A stretch of 45,135 nt of DNA from Spirochaeta lutea (GTDB taxonomy: Bacteria; Spirochaetota; Spirochaetia; DSM-27196; Salinispiraceae): positions 1 to 45,135 of the forward strand of contig NZ_JNUP01000067.1 of assembly GCF_000758165.1 (NCBI RefSeq), given 5' to 3'. This document shows, piece by piece, positions 24,822-33,448 of the stretch. The stretch's first letter is position 1. Each line of letters starts with the position of its first letter. Position numbers and translations under genes: made by a program. A model generated the notes under the pieces. It worked only from the letters and a program-made list of their open reading frames with translations, made no database searches and had not been told where the DNA came from.

Positions 24822-25682
24822 ATGAACGGACGAGTGTTAGTAACCGGTGCCACGGGTACCGTCGGCAGGGAGGTTGTAGCCCACCTTCAAAAGCGTGGTG
24901 AGACGGTTATTGCCGCCCACGGCAGGAGCGGTCCTTCCCCGGATCAGGAGAATCTCATCTACCGGCGATTCGATTTTACCGATGCCAGCACCTGGGAGGC
25001 CTGCCTCGAGGGGGTTGACCGGGTATTCCTCATGCGACCGCCCCACATCTCGAATATTACGCGTGATATGTATCCCTTCATCCGGTGTATCCAGTCCCGG
25101 GCTATTTCCCAAGTGATTTTCCTGTCCGTCCAGGGTGCTGAGAATAATCCCTTCGTTCCCCACCATACCGTGGAACAATACATCCAGAAATTGGGGATTC
25201 CCTACACCTTTGTGAGACCCAGTTTTTTTATGCAGAATCTGACTACCACCCACCTGCCGGAGATCCGGGATGAGAGACGGATTTTCGTCCCCGCAGGTAC
25301 GGGTAAAACGAGTTTTATTGATGCCCGGGACATCGGAGAACTCGTTGCCCGGCTGTTCAGCCATCCCCGGCATATCGGTCAGGGGTACAACGTCACGGGA
25401 GATACCAGCTATTCCTACGGGGAGATTGCGGACCATCTCACTGCGGGCCTGGGCGTGCCTGTTACCTTTACCCATCCGAATCCCCTGGAGTTCCTATTCT
25501 ACCATCTCAAAAAACGGCGGAAGCTTGCTATGATATTCGTTATGTATGCCCTATACTCGGTAGTCAGGAGCGGCAGGGGTAATATTACGACCGCCACCAC
25601 CCGAGAGCTTCTTGATCGCGCGCCGCGCAGCCTGGAGGATTTTATCCAGGACCACAAGCACATCCTGGGAGGTATTACGTGA
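24822..25682 (+). CDS. NmrA-like NAD(P)-binding protein
   Basis: 286 residues. Rossmann start RVLVTGATGTVGREVVAHLQ (TGATGxVG as in NmrA/quinone-oxidoreductase 2 proteins), RRFDFTDASTWEACLEGVDR, then VFLMRPPHISN and SFIDARDIGELVARL, all typical of NmrA-like SDRs that lack the Tyr-Lys catalytic pair. Such proteins act as redox sensors or NADPH-dependent quinone reductases. GAGGGT lies a few nt before the ATG. Its TGA overlaps the GTG of the MarR gene by four bases (GTGA), so they are translationally coupled. The promoter at 24714 probably drives all three genes. Confidence 0.87.
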   Translation: MNGRVLVTGATGTVGREVVAHLQKRGETVIAAHGRSGPSPDQENLIYRRFDFTDASTWEACLEGVDRVFLMRPPHISNITRDMYPFIRCIQSRAISQVIFLSVQGAENNPFVPHHTVEQYIQKLGIPYTFVRPSFFMQNLTTTHLPEIRDERRIFVPAGTGKTSFIDARDIGELVARLFSHPRHIGQGYNVTGDTSYSYGEIADHLTAGLGVPVTFTHPNPLEFLFYHLKKRRKLAMIFVMYALYSVVRSGRGNITTATTRELLDRAPRSLEDFIQDHKHILGGIT

Positions 25683-26128
25683 AGGACATTGCTGAAGGCC
25701 GGTTCGGACTGTACATTTCCGTCATCAACCGGGCGGCCCAGAGCTTCTTCTACCACCGCCTCAAAGGCCTCGGCATCGGACCGGGACAACAGGCCTACCT
25801 CCTATCTCTGATGCCTGGAGAAACCATTGTACAGGAGGAGTTGGCGAAACGGCTCCGGGTGGACAGGGGAAATGTCACCCGCGCGGTTCAGGCCTTGGAA
25901 TCCGCCGGCTTCATCTCCCGATCCCGCTCACACACCGACCGACGGGCCTGGAACATCACCCTTACAGAGCAGGGAATACGAACCCGAGGGGTTGTGGAGA
26001 CTATCGCCAGGCAATGGATAGAAAAACTCCGGAACCCGCTGTCTGACCAGGAATGGAACACCCTAGAACAAACACTACAAACTATCGCTGAGTCCTTAGA
26101 CGGGACACAGGAGGAATACCATGATTAG
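25679..26128 (+). CDS. MarR-family regulator
   Basis: 149 residues with a winged helix: LAKRLRVDRGNVTRAVQALE as recognition part and the wing ISRSRSHTDRRAWNITLTEQG, which is the DxR-x-x-x-LT pattern of MarR proteins. GGAGGT precedes the GTG start, which overlaps the first NmrA stop. It ends by an 8-base overlap with the next ATG (ATGATTAG). It is the probable repressor for the TTGCGTACGCAA site at 24744, giving feedback control of its own operon. One would expect an oxidant, quinone or phenolic inducer from the neighbours; there is no evident conserved Cys sensor. Confidence 0.9.
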   Translation: MKDIAEGRFGLYISVINRAAQSFFYHRLKGLGIGPGQQAYLLSLMPGETIVQEELAKRLRVDRGNVTRAVQALESAGFISRSRSHTDRRAWNITLTEQGIRTRGVVETIARQWIEKLRNPLSDQEWNTLEQTLQTIAESLDGTQEEYHD

Positions 26129-27227
26129 CATTTTCGGAGCCACGGGCAATACCGGCTCAGAGGTCGCCAGGCATCTGAGCCGGGCAGGCCATTCAATACG
26201 AATCGTAAGCCGCGACGCCGGGAAGGCCCAGGCCTTGCAACAAAGCCTAACCTCCCCGGTGGAACACCCCCCCGGGGAGGGCTCACCGAAGAGGGAAACC
26301 CCGGCTGCAGCTACCCCAAGGGATGGTGCCCCGGGTTCGGTGGAAGTATGTATTTGGAACCCAGAAAAACCCGAGGACTTCCTGGCAGCCCTGGACGGCG
26401 CCAGATCTGCCTACTTCATGTGCCCTGTGGGTCTGAAAGACGGCAGCCTGTTTGCATTCCGGGATTCCTACTCCAAGAACTTCGCCTGGGCCGCCAGGAA
26501 GCAGAACCTGGATCAGGTGGTTCAGCTGAGTAGTTTCGGAGCCCACCTGCCCAGGAATTCCGGAGTCCTGGAGGGCCTATTTCAGGCAGAACAGAATCTC
26601 GCCGGCTGCGCACAGCGGGTCCGTATTCTCCGGCCCGGTTACTTCTGGCAGAACTTCAGATCCAATGTCCAGGGTGTGATGGAACGGAACTTTTTAGGGG
26701 GCTACCCCTTGGAGGCCCAAACCAGGCTGTACTTTGCCGACACCCGGGATATCGGGGCTCATGCCGCCGCATTGCTCCAAGAAAACTCCCCGGCGGATCC
26801 CCCGGGCACCCCGGGCACTCAGAAATCACCGGAAGCTCAGAGTACCCCGGCTTCCCCTGCTTCCCCGGCTTACCCGGCTTACCCGGCTTACCCGGCTTCC
26901 CCGGGCACTCCGGGCACTCCGGAAATTTACTCAGTCTACCATCCCCAGGTCTACAGCTTCGAGGAAATCGGCCAGGCCCTGGCAGCCGCCCTGAATAAAC
27001 CCCACCTCACCTGGACCAACCTGGGGTACCAAGCCGCCCGGGACTTCATGGCCACCCAATCTACCCCTCAAGATTTGATCGATAATTTTATTGCCTTTTT
27101 CAGGGCAATTAACGAGGGACGGGCCTCAGAAACCCTGGAAGACTACCCGGTTTTAGAATGTTCCCGGGGATTACAAGACTTTGTGTCTTGGTTCACTCAG
27201 CTATGCTACACTACCCCTGAAGCCTAA
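26121..27227 (+). CDS. Second NmrA-like NAD(P)-binding protein with repeat-rich insert
   Basis: 368 residues. MISIFGATGNTGSEVARHLS is a clear NmrA-like Rossmann start (GATGNTG), followed by VQLSSFGAHLP, VRILRPGYFWQNFRSNVQG and YFADTRDIGAHAAALL, matching the upstream homologue at 24822 but only distantly. Two insertions distinguish it: a Pro/Gly-rich loop after strand 2 (about 26255-26345) and a tandem Pro-Ala-Tyr/Pro-Ala-Ser stretch (26793-26925) near the C-terminal third. It overlaps the MarR gene by 8 bases. The two NmrA proteins may form a pair or act on different substrates; nothing in the sequence decides this. Confidence 0.85.
   Translation: MISIFGATGNTGSEVARHLSRAGHSIRIVSRDAGKAQALQQSLTSPVEHPPGEGSPKRETPAAATPRDGAPGSVEVCIWNPEKPEDFLAALDGARSAYFMCPVGLKDGSLFAFRDSYSKNFAWAARKQNLDQVVQLSSFGAHLPRNSGVLEGLFQAEQNLAGCAQRVRILRPGYFWQNFRSNVQGVMERNFLGGYPLEAQTRLYFADTRDIGAHAAALLQENSPADPPGTPGTQKSPEAQSTPASPASPAYPAYPAYPASPGTPGTPEIYSVYHPQVYSFEEIGQALAAALNKPHLTWTNLGYQAARDFMATQSTPQDLIDNFIAFFRAINEGRASETLEDYPVLECSRGLQDFVSWFTQLCYTTPEA
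26793..26925 (+). repeat. Pro-rich microrepeat inside the second NmrA-like gene
   Basis: Tandem nine-base units close to CCGGCTTAC / CCGGCTTCC plus duplicated GGCACTCCG words, encoding PASPAYPAYPAYPASPGTPG. The unit length is a multiple of three, so changes in copy number would keep the frame. Confidence 0.85.
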
Positions 27228-27244
27228 GCAAAGGAGCACCAGCC

Positions 27245-28306
27245 ATGGCAGAATCAGTTACCAAGAGGTTCGGCATCCTCACCGCCGGAGGGGATTGCCC
27301 GGGATTGAACCCCGCGATCCGGGGTATCTGCAAAGCCGCCCACCTGGAATACGGTATGGAAATTATCGGGATTGAAGAGGGGTACCGTGGTTTGGTGGAA
27401 GGCCGTGGCAGACTGCTCCAGCCCAGGGACTTCTCGGGTATCATTCATAAGGGGGGTACAATCCTGGGAACCAGCAGAGAGCGTCCCTTCAAAGACCCCG
27501 TGAAGGTCGATATGATGATCGACAACTACCGGAAATGGAATCTGGACTGCCTGGTCGTATTGGGGGGAAACGGCAGCCAGAAACGTGCCCATTGGCTCGC
27601 CGAACAGGGACTGAATGTTATCGGCCTTCCCAAAACCATCGACAATGATGTAGTGGGAACCGATATGACCTTCGGGTTTCACAGCGCCCTGGATGTGGCA
27701 ACCGATGCTGTAGACCGGCTGCACACCACCGCCCAGAGCCACCGTCGGGTCCTCATTGCGGAGATCATGGGTAACGAGGCAGGCTGGCTCACCCTCTACT
27801 CCGGTATTGCCGGCGGCGCAGATGTCATCCTCATACCGGAACTATTCTACGACATCGATATCATCCGGAACCACATAAACCGCAGACTCTCAAAACCCGG
27901 CGGATTCTCGGTGATCGCCATCGCCGAGGGCGCACGAAGCCGGGATCAGAAGGATCTTTCTAAAAAAGATGTAAAAAAACTCAGAGCCCAGGGCCTGAGC
28001 TCCGGTGTTCAGCTGGCTGCGGCCCTCAACGAGCGAGAGGGGGTGGAGGCCCGAGTCAGTATTCTCGGGTACCTCCAGAGGGGAGGATCCCCGGTTCCCT
28101 ACGACCGGGTACTGGCAACCCAGTTCGGCACCAAGGGAGCCGAACTCCTGGCCCGGGGTGATTACGGTAAGATGGTGGCCCTCCAGGGCCAGGACATTAC
28201 CGCCATTCCCCTGGCCGAAACAGCCGGAAAGACAAAGTACGTCCCCGTAGAGGAGTTAGCCATCCGCTCCGCCAAGGCAGCGGGGACCTGCTTCGGGATG
28301 GAGTAG
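27245..28306 (+). CDS. 6-phosphofructokinase (Lys-124 type, ATP- or PPi-dependent unclear)
   Basis: 353 residues. Phosphorylates fructose 6-phosphate in glycolysis. Motifs: FGILTAGGDCPGLNPAIR (phosphate donor loop), SRERPF, VLGGNGSQK (107-113), LPKTIDNDVVGTD (129-140) with catalytic Asp133, EIMGNEAGWLTLYSG and LGYLQRGGSPVPYDR. The E. coli enzyme has GGDGS and PGTIDND. Here Gly104-equivalent is kept (favouring ATP), the 124-equivalent is Lys (as in PPi and mixed groups), and the Mg-binding Asp103-equivalent is Asn. Donor preference therefore cannot be settled by inspection. AAGGAG precedes the ATG. It follows the NmrA gene by 17 bp and may be co-transcribed. Confidence 0.92.
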   Translation: MAESVTKRFGILTAGGDCPGLNPAIRGICKAAHLEYGMEIIGIEEGYRGLVEGRGRLLQPRDFSGIIHKGGTILGTSRERPFKDPVKVDMMIDNYRKWNLDCLVVLGGNGSQKRAHWLAEQGLNVIGLPKTIDNDVVGTDMTFGFHSALDVATDAVDRLHTTAQSHRRVLIAEIMGNEAGWLTLYSGIAGGADVILIPELFYDIDIIRNHINRRLSKPGGFSVIAIAEGARSRDQKDLSKKDVKKLRAQGLSSGVQLAAALNEREGVEARVSILGYLQRGGSPVPYDRVLATQFGTKGAELLARGDYGKMVALQGQDITAIPLAETAGKTKYVPVEELAIRSAKAAGTCFGME

Positions 28307-28402
28307 GCAGCAAGAATGGGGAGATACTGCCGAGGGTTCCGCCGATACCCGAGCCTTTGGCCCTGTAATGCCAGTGCCAGCAGTTTTCGCAGTTCTTTCC
28401 TT

Positions 28403-28426
28403 AGTGCGCAAGCGTTTGTAAACCGC
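28403..28426. repeat. Left tip of the inverted-repeat family (partial)
   Basis: TTAGTGCGCAAGCGTTTGTAAAC resembles the left tip of the 37687 copy, including the downstream TGTAAAC. No right tip follows. It lies between two convergent genes. Confidence 0.45.
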
Positions 28427-28486
28427 ACCGGACGCCCGACCACCCCGGCAACCGTCAAGACCCGCCGGCCGTCTCCGGGTCGACCG

Positions 28487-29278
28487 CTACTCCAGAACCC
28501 CCCGATGCACCACCGACCCCGATGCCTGACACGCGGGCATAATCGTCAGTTCCGAAATCTGGACGTGTTCCGGCCGGGTTGCCACGTAGAGGACCGCGTC
28601 GGCCACATCTCCGGGCGAAAGGGGCACGAGCTGCTCATACACCTTTTTGGCCCGGGCCTCATCCCCATGGAACCGGACCTTGGAGAAATCGGTCTCCACC
28701 AGCCCAGGCTGAATGGTACACACCCGCAAACGGGTATTCACCGTATCGATGCGAAGCCCATCCTGGACCATCCGCACCCCGGCCTTTGTGGCGCAGTACA
28801 CCCCGCCCTTGGCGTAGGCAGCCATACCCGCCGTACTCCCCAGGGCGATGACGAGGGGCGCAGGTGAATCGGCCAGCATGAAGGGCACCAGATACCGGGT
28901 GGCCCATAAGAGCCCCTTGAGATTGGTATCAATCATCTGATCCCAGTCATCCACATCGCCCTCATGAACCGCATCCAGACCCCTGGCAAGTCCTGCATTG
29001 TTCACCAGAATATCCAGGGACAGACCCTCGGCAGATAGGATTTCGCCGACCTCCCGGGATGCCTCCTTAACCTGGTCGTGGCGCTGCATATCCACCTGTT
29101 TGGTCCAGACCCGGCAGCCCAAGCGAACCTGTAAATCCTCGGCCAGAACCGTTAGCTCGCCGCCGCTTCGGGACCACAGGATTAGATTGGCGCCACCCTC
29201 GGCCATCACCTGCACCACTGCCCGGCCGATCCCTCGACTTGCTCCGGTTACCAAAACATTCTTTCCTTCCAACATCAT
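28487..29278 (-). CDS. Short-chain dehydrogenase/reductase (YdfG-like)
   Basis: 263 residues, classical SDR. Cofactor loop NVLVTGASRGIGRAVVQVMA (TGxxxGIG; Arg after Ser favours NADP), NNAGLAR, catalytic Ser in IALGSTAGMAA, and YCATKAGV with the Tyr-x-x-x-Lys pair; then PGLVETDFSKVRFHGD and ATRPEHVQISELTIMP, close to the YdfG 3-hydroxy-acid dehydrogenase group. Tandem ATGs at 29278/29275 follow AAAGGAGAG. It is the third gene of a same-strand run with a B12-radical SAM protein 31 bp upstream and ornithine decarboxylase before that. Confidence 0.9.
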   Translation of the reverse strand: MMLEGKNVLVTGASRGIGRAVVQVMAEGGANLILWSRSGGELTVLAEDLQVRLGCRVWTKQVDMQRHDQVKEASREVGEILSAEGLSLDILVNNAGLARGLDAVHEGDVDDWDQMIDTNLKGLLWATRYLVPFMLADSPAPLVIALGSTAGMAAYAKGGVYCATKAGVRMVQDGLRIDTVNTRLRVCTIQPGLVETDFSKVRFHGDEARAKKVYEQLVPLSPGDVADAVLYVATRPEHVQISELTIMPACQASGSVVHRGVLE

Positions 29279-29309
29279 AGGCTCTCTCCTTTCCTGCCCT
29301 CCGTCCCCA

Positions 29310-30785
29310 TCACCCGGGGTATGTTGCCAGTAATGCCCGGAGCTCCGATGCATCAATGCCCCAGGTGCGGCCCAACCGGTTGTATAGATACTCGCTTAGA
29401 GCCAGAAACCGGTAAAAGGCTCCTTCTTTAGGGGGATTCAAACGCCCGACCTCTTCGGGGTACCGCCCCCGGTTGACCACTAATTCCCAGAATTTCGCAG
29501 CAACCTTCATTTTATCCATTGTATCCCGGTTCATGGCCCCTGTCTGCATAATCTCATAGGGCGGATCGGGGTTAAAGACCATTCCCCAGGGGCCGTCATG
29601 ACGGTGCAGGGTCGTACCCGGCAGGGCCTTTAGTACCCCCAGTTGGATCTCTCCGGGCTGGAGCTGCCAGAGGCGGTCGAATCCCCTGGCGAAACTTTCC
29701 AGATCCTCCCCGGGTAACCCGATAATCAAATCTGCATGGATCACCGCACCGGTTTGCTCGGATAGGAAGGCCAGATTATCCAGGGTCCGGGGCTGATCCT
29801 GTTTCCGGTTAATCCGGGCAGCTACCGCATTATTCAGGGTCTGAATACCGACCTCCAGACGAAGGGTACCGGGGGGAAAGGCTGCGATGGGCTCCCGGAG
29901 TTCCTGGGGCAGCCGATCAGGGACCACCTCAAACTGCACGTAGGCCCCCTCCCGGGGATTACCGAGGAAGAGCTCCCTGAAAAACGTCAGGGTCCGGCGT
30001 GCCCGGTCCAGATCCAGATTAAAGGTGCGGTCGATCACCTTAAAATACCGGCCGCCCCGCTCATATAAGCGGGTAACCTGATCTAACACCGGTTTCAAGG
30101 GAAACTCTCGGACCCTGCCCTGGACACTCGAGAGGCAAAACTCGCAGGAAAACGGGCAGCCCCGGCTGGTTTCGATATACATGAGCCGGTTAGAAAGGTC
30201 CCGATCCTCCAAAAACCCGTAGGGAAGCTCCAGGTGAGCCGGATCGGGCTGCCGGGCCTGGATAACCCTCAGATGCCCGGTCCGTCGGGGAACGGATTCC
30301 GATCCCGACACCAGTCCCGGATCTGGCGAACCATGAGGTCCGGGTATCCCAAGGAGCTCCCGGCAGAGCCGGGGAAACACCTCCTCCCCCTCTCCCCGAA
30401 CCAGCACATGGGCCCGGGTAAACAGGGGATGGTCATCGGGAAGGTAACTCGCCTCGGGGCCGCCCACCACAAGCCACGCCTGGGGCAGATCCTGTGCCAG
30501 GCGTTCCAGGAGCTCCCGGCTCTCCCGGTGATTCCAGATGCTTACCGACACCCCCACAATGCTGGGATTCAACCCTGCGATAAACCGAGCTAATTCGGGA
30601 ATACCCAGCCGCCGGGTACCCTCGGCGATGCAGCTTCGGCCACGCAAATCACCCAGGTTCGCATAGAGGCTGCGAAGTCCCAGGGAGGCATGAATGTAGC
30701 CCGCATTGACGGCGGTTAGGACAATCTCCGGGTTCTGGGTATTTCCCGTGACGGGAACGGGACCGTGCCGCGACGGAGCAGCCAT
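29310..30785 (-). CDS. B12-binding radical SAM protein (DUF4080-type)
   Basis: 491 residues. Residues about 18-140 form a cobalamin-binding domain (VLTAVNAGYIHASLGLRSLY, IVGVSVSIWNHRES, WLVVGGPEASYLPDDHP). Residues about 195-400 are a radical SAM barrel with the cluster motif ETSRGCPFSCEFC (C210, C214, C217), and VGIQTLNNAVAARINRKQ. The C-terminal part (NRGRYPEEVGRLNPPKEGAFYR) matches the DUF4080 tail. Proteins of this type methylate or rearrange unreactive carbons or RNA; the substrate here is unknown. The ATG lies 3 nt after the ornithine decarboxylase stop, with no room for a promoter, so the two are one transcript. Confidence 0.9.
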   Translation of the reverse strand: MAAPSRHGPVPVTGNTQNPEIVLTAVNAGYIHASLGLRSLYANLGDLRGRSCIAEGTRRLGIPELARFIAGLNPSIVGVSVSIWNHRESRELLERLAQDLPQAWLVVGGPEASYLPDDHPLFTRAHVLVRGEGEEVFPRLCRELLGIPGPHGSPDPGLVSGSESVPRRTGHLRVIQARQPDPAHLELPYGFLEDRDLSNRLMYIETSRGCPFSCEFCLSSVQGRVREFPLKPVLDQVTRLYERGGRYFKVIDRTFNLDLDRARRTLTFFRELFLGNPREGAYVQFEVVPDRLPQELREPIAAFPPGTLRLEVGIQTLNNAVAARINRKQDQPRTLDNLAFLSEQTGAVIHADLIIGLPGEDLESFARGFDRLWQLQPGEIQLGVLKALPGTTLHRHDGPWGMVFNPDPPYEIMQTGAMNRDTMDKMKVAAKFWELVVNRGRYPEEVGRLNPPKEGAFYRFLALSEYLYNRLGRTWGIDASELRALLATYPG

Positions 30786-30788
30786 ACC

Positions 30789-31961
30789 CTAGAGGTAGTA
30801 GGCTTTCAAGGGCGGAAATCCGTTAAACTCTATGGCACTGTAGGTGGTGGTGTAGGCCCCTGCGGAGAGCCAGTACAACCGGTCACCGGCTGCAAGATTA
30901 AGGGGGAGGCTGTATTTATAGTTTTCATAGAGTATATCAGCACTGTCGCAGGTAGGGCCGGCGAGGATCACCTCCTCGGTCTCCCCAGTCTTATCGGTGT
31001 AGATGGGAAACTTAATAGCCTCATCCATGGTCTCAATGAGTCCGCCGAACTTGCCGATATCGGTGTACACCCAGCGGTTAAGGGCGGTACGGCCCTTGCG
31101 GCTGATGAGAACCACTTCACTAACCAGAACCCCGGCATTGGAGATAAGGGAACGCCCGGGTTCGAGGATAATCTCCGGCAGATCATCACCAAAATCCTCC
31201 CGGAGAAACCGGGTAATCTCTGATGCATAGGTTGAGAGTTCATTCGTCTTGGTGATGTAGTTCGCAGGAAAGCCGCCTCCCATGTTGATCATTCTCAGAT
31301 TGATGCCGTCCTCATCCCGGAGGCGCTCAAAGATGTAGGCTACCTTACCAATGGCAGCGTCCCAGGCGCCGATATCCCGCTGCTGGCTGCCCACATGAAA
31401 GCTGATTCCGTAGGGATCCAGGCCGAGGTCCCGGGCCAGAATGACCAGATCCATGGCCATATCGCTCTGGCAGCCGAATTTCCGGGAGAGGGGCCAGTCG
31501 GCGGTGGCTATTCCCTCGGTAAGAATCCGTACGTATACCTTGGAGCCCGGAGCCGCTTGAGCCAGGTTCCGCAGATCCGCCTCGCTATCGGTGGCGAACA
31601 TACGGATTCCCTGCTCGTAGAAGTAGCGGATATCCTTGGCCTTTTTAATGGTATTCCCGAAGCTGATCCGATCGGGAGAGACCCCCAGGGCCAGAACCTT
31701 GTCCAACTCGTACCGGGATGCAATATCGAAGTTGCAGCCCCGGTCCCGGAGCAGGGTGAGAATCTCCGGGGCAGGATTCGCCTTTACCGCATAATACACC
31801 TTGGCATAGGGAAACCCTGCCATGAGGTCATCTAATTGGCGGAGTACTGTAGAAGTATCCACCACGAGGCAGGGGGTCTCCAGGGTATCCGCATAGGCCT
31901 TTATGCGGCTGAAGGTTTGTGAATCGTAGTAATCAGAAATGTCGAGGTCGGTACTATGCAT
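30789..31961 (-). CDS. Ornithine/lysine decarboxylase, fold III (Orn/DAP/Arg decarboxylase 2 family)
   Basis: 390 residues, the usual bacterial size. PLP lysine K60 in VYYAVKANP, then SRYELDKVLALG, SFGNTIKK, HVGSQQRDI, GGGFPANY, EPGRSLISNAG, and the active-site cysteine C338 in GPTCDSADIL. CDSAD together with HVGSQ indicates the ornithine/lysine decarboxylase branch rather than diaminopimelate decarboxylase. It makes putrescine or cadaverine in the cytoplasm. The frame is open upstream to 32102, but ATG 31961 has GGGAGGG at about 4 nt and gives the normal length. First gene of the operon with the radical SAM and SDR genes. Confidence 0.92.
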   Translation of the reverse strand: MHSTDLDISDYYDSQTFSRIKAYADTLETPCLVVDTSTVLRQLDDLMAGFPYAKVYYAVKANPAPEILTLLRDRGCNFDIASRYELDKVLALGVSPDRISFGNTIKKAKDIRYFYEQGIRMFATDSEADLRNLAQAAPGSKVYVRILTEGIATADWPLSRKFGCQSDMAMDLVILARDLGLDPYGISFHVGSQQRDIGAWDAAIGKVAYIFERLRDEDGINLRMINMGGGFPANYITKTNELSTYASEITRFLREDFGDDLPEIILEPGRSLISNAGVLVSEVVLISRKGRTALNRWVYTDIGKFGGLIETMDEAIKFPIYTDKTGETEEVILAGPTCDSADILYENYKYSLPLNLAAGDRLYWLSAGAYTTTYSAIEFNGFPPLKAYYL

Positions 31962-32304
31962 CCAACCCTCCCAGTCATTAGTGTACCGAAGGGGAAACAC
32001 CCAGCCTCGGGAAGGCAACAATATTTCCGGTGGCGCCCCTTGGTCAAGTAGAAAATCGGTAATACCGATGAGCCTATTACAAAATTCATCTGCAATTGGC
32101 ATGGGTAAGAATGAGGAAAAAGTAACTCATTTCGTGGAAATGATTTACTTACATTGGTCCCGCACATGGTGCCGGCAAACTGAGCGTTCCCTGAACCTCG
32201 GGTTCCACCGGCCGGTGCTGGAACAACCCCTTACAGCGGCAGCGATGGTGCGACGGCCCGGGACAGGTATTCTCCAAGAAGAGCACCTTGCAGGGACGTT
32301 AGAA
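31962..32304. other. Gene-free interval upstream of the decarboxylase operon
   Basis: 343 bp between the esterase stop and the decarboxylase start, both on the minus strand. The part 31962-32150 is noticeably AT-richer than its surroundings and should hold the operon promoter, though no clean -35/-10 pair was found. A near-perfect dyad, GTTCCACCGG/CCGGTGCTGGAAC (32202-32224), could be the end-of-gene hairpin of the esterase but lacks a T tract. GAATCACCC (32302-32310) overlaps the esterase stop. Confidence 0.45.
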
Positions 32305-33300
32305 TCACCCTACCACAGAACTGAGAAATTGCAACTGGGCACTGAAGTGATGGCTGCCGCCACCTTCATGGTCGTTGTAGGGATACTCGACCATCTGCTT
32401 CGACCCGGCCCATGTATTGAAGGCAGCGAACACCGTGGAGGGAGGACAGATGGTATCCATGAGACCGACGGAAAAGAGGGCCGGCACGGCTGCCTGGGCG
32501 GCGAAATGCAGTCCATCGAAATACGACAGGGTTTCAAAGGCCTGGTCAATCCGGTTGCGGTGGGTAACGCAGAACCGCCGGATCTCCCCGTAGGGATCGG
32601 TATCCACCAGCCCCACAGCACGCTGGAAATTACAGAGAAAGGGTACATCCGGCATAGCTCCCCGGGGCTGGTCAACATCTCGCGGCAGCCCGCAGAGGGC
32701 GGCGAGGCCCGCGGCAGCGATGGCGATTCCCCCGCCCTGGCTTCCTCCTCCTACCACAAGACGCCGGGAATCCGCCCCAGGAGCCCGGGCGGCGGCTTCC
32801 AGAGCCAGCAGCGCATCGGTGAATACCCGGCGGTAGTAGTAGTCAGCCGGGTTCAGAATGCCCCGGGTCATAAATCCGGGAATTTGAGGACTCCCGCTCC
32901 CGCCGTCAAGATCGGGGGTGTCGCCCTGGCTCCACACCGACCCTTGTCCACGGGTATCCATCACAAAGACCCCGTAGCCGGCTGCGGGATAGCGCAGATG
33001 GTCCACCGGCAGGGAGCGCCCGCCCCCGTAGCCCACGTAACTCACCACCACCGGCAGGTTCTCCCGGTTCTTCGGCCGGATGTACCAGGCCTTGATGCTC
33101 TGGCCGGCGAAGCCGGAGAAGGACACGTCGTATACATCCAGGAGGGGGAAGCCCCACTCCTGGGGTTCGAATTGGGGATCCCGGGCAAGGGACCGGGATT
33201 CGGCGATGGTATTCTTCCAGAAGCTGTCAAAATTGCCGGGTTTGGGAATGCTGGGTTTGTACACCCGAAGTTCGTCTAGGGGTAGGTCAAAATATGCCAT
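32305..33300 (-). CDS. Acetyl xylan esterase / cephalosporin-C deacetylase (CE7)
   Basis: 331 residues, matching the AXE1/CE7 family in length. MAYFDLPLDELRVYKPSIPK is the typical start. Further motifs: DTRGQGSVWSQGDTPD (family RGQ), nucleophile Ser in VVGGGSQGGGIAIA, Asp in SVGLMDTICPPSTVFAA, and His in YPYNDHEGGGSHH. It removes acetyl groups from xylo-oligosaccharides or other acetylated sugars in the cytoplasm, since no signal peptide is present. AAAGGAT precedes the ATG. It fits with the cellulase and beta-galactosidase of this region as part of plant-polysaccharide use. Confidence 0.93.
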   Translation of the reverse strand: MAYFDLPLDELRVYKPSIPKPGNFDSFWKNTIAESRSLARDPQFEPQEWGFPLLDVYDVSFSGFAGQSIKAWYIRPKNRENLPVVVSYVGYGGGRSLPVDHLRYPAAGYGVFVMDTRGQGSVWSQGDTPDLDGGSGSPQIPGFMTRGILNPADYYYRRVFTDALLALEAAARAPGADSRRLVVGGGSQGGGIAIAAAGLAALCGLPRDVDQPRGAMPDVPFLCNFQRAVGLVDTDPYGEIRRFCVTHRNRIDQAFETLSYFDGLHFAAQAAVPALFSVGLMDTICPPSTVFAAFNTWAGSKQMVEYPYNDHEGGGSHHFSAQLQFLSSVVG

Positions 33301-33448
33301 AGCTGATTCATCCTTTCAGTTAGTAGTGCCCGAACAAGCTGCCGCGGGTTTGATTAAGTTCCGGGGTATCCCTCGGCTTGCCCTTCCAGGACCGGAAAAA
33401 GGAAGCCGAGGACGTGGATTCCCGGACACTAATCCAGGGCATCCGGGT

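Noticed and set aside
29430-29447. GGATTCAAACGCCC words as tRNA T-arm remnants
   Set aside because: They recur inside coding genes without acceptor stem, anticodon arm or D arm; no tRNA can be folded.
31962-32102. N-terminal extension of the decarboxylase
   Set aside because: No ribosome site at 32102, AT-rich composition, and the ATG at 31961 has a strong one and gives the family's normal length.
31939-33279. 446-codon open frame on the plus strand
   Set aside because: It runs antisense to the decarboxylase and esterase genes, has no recognisable domain and a low-complexity composition; a GC-driven shadow frame.
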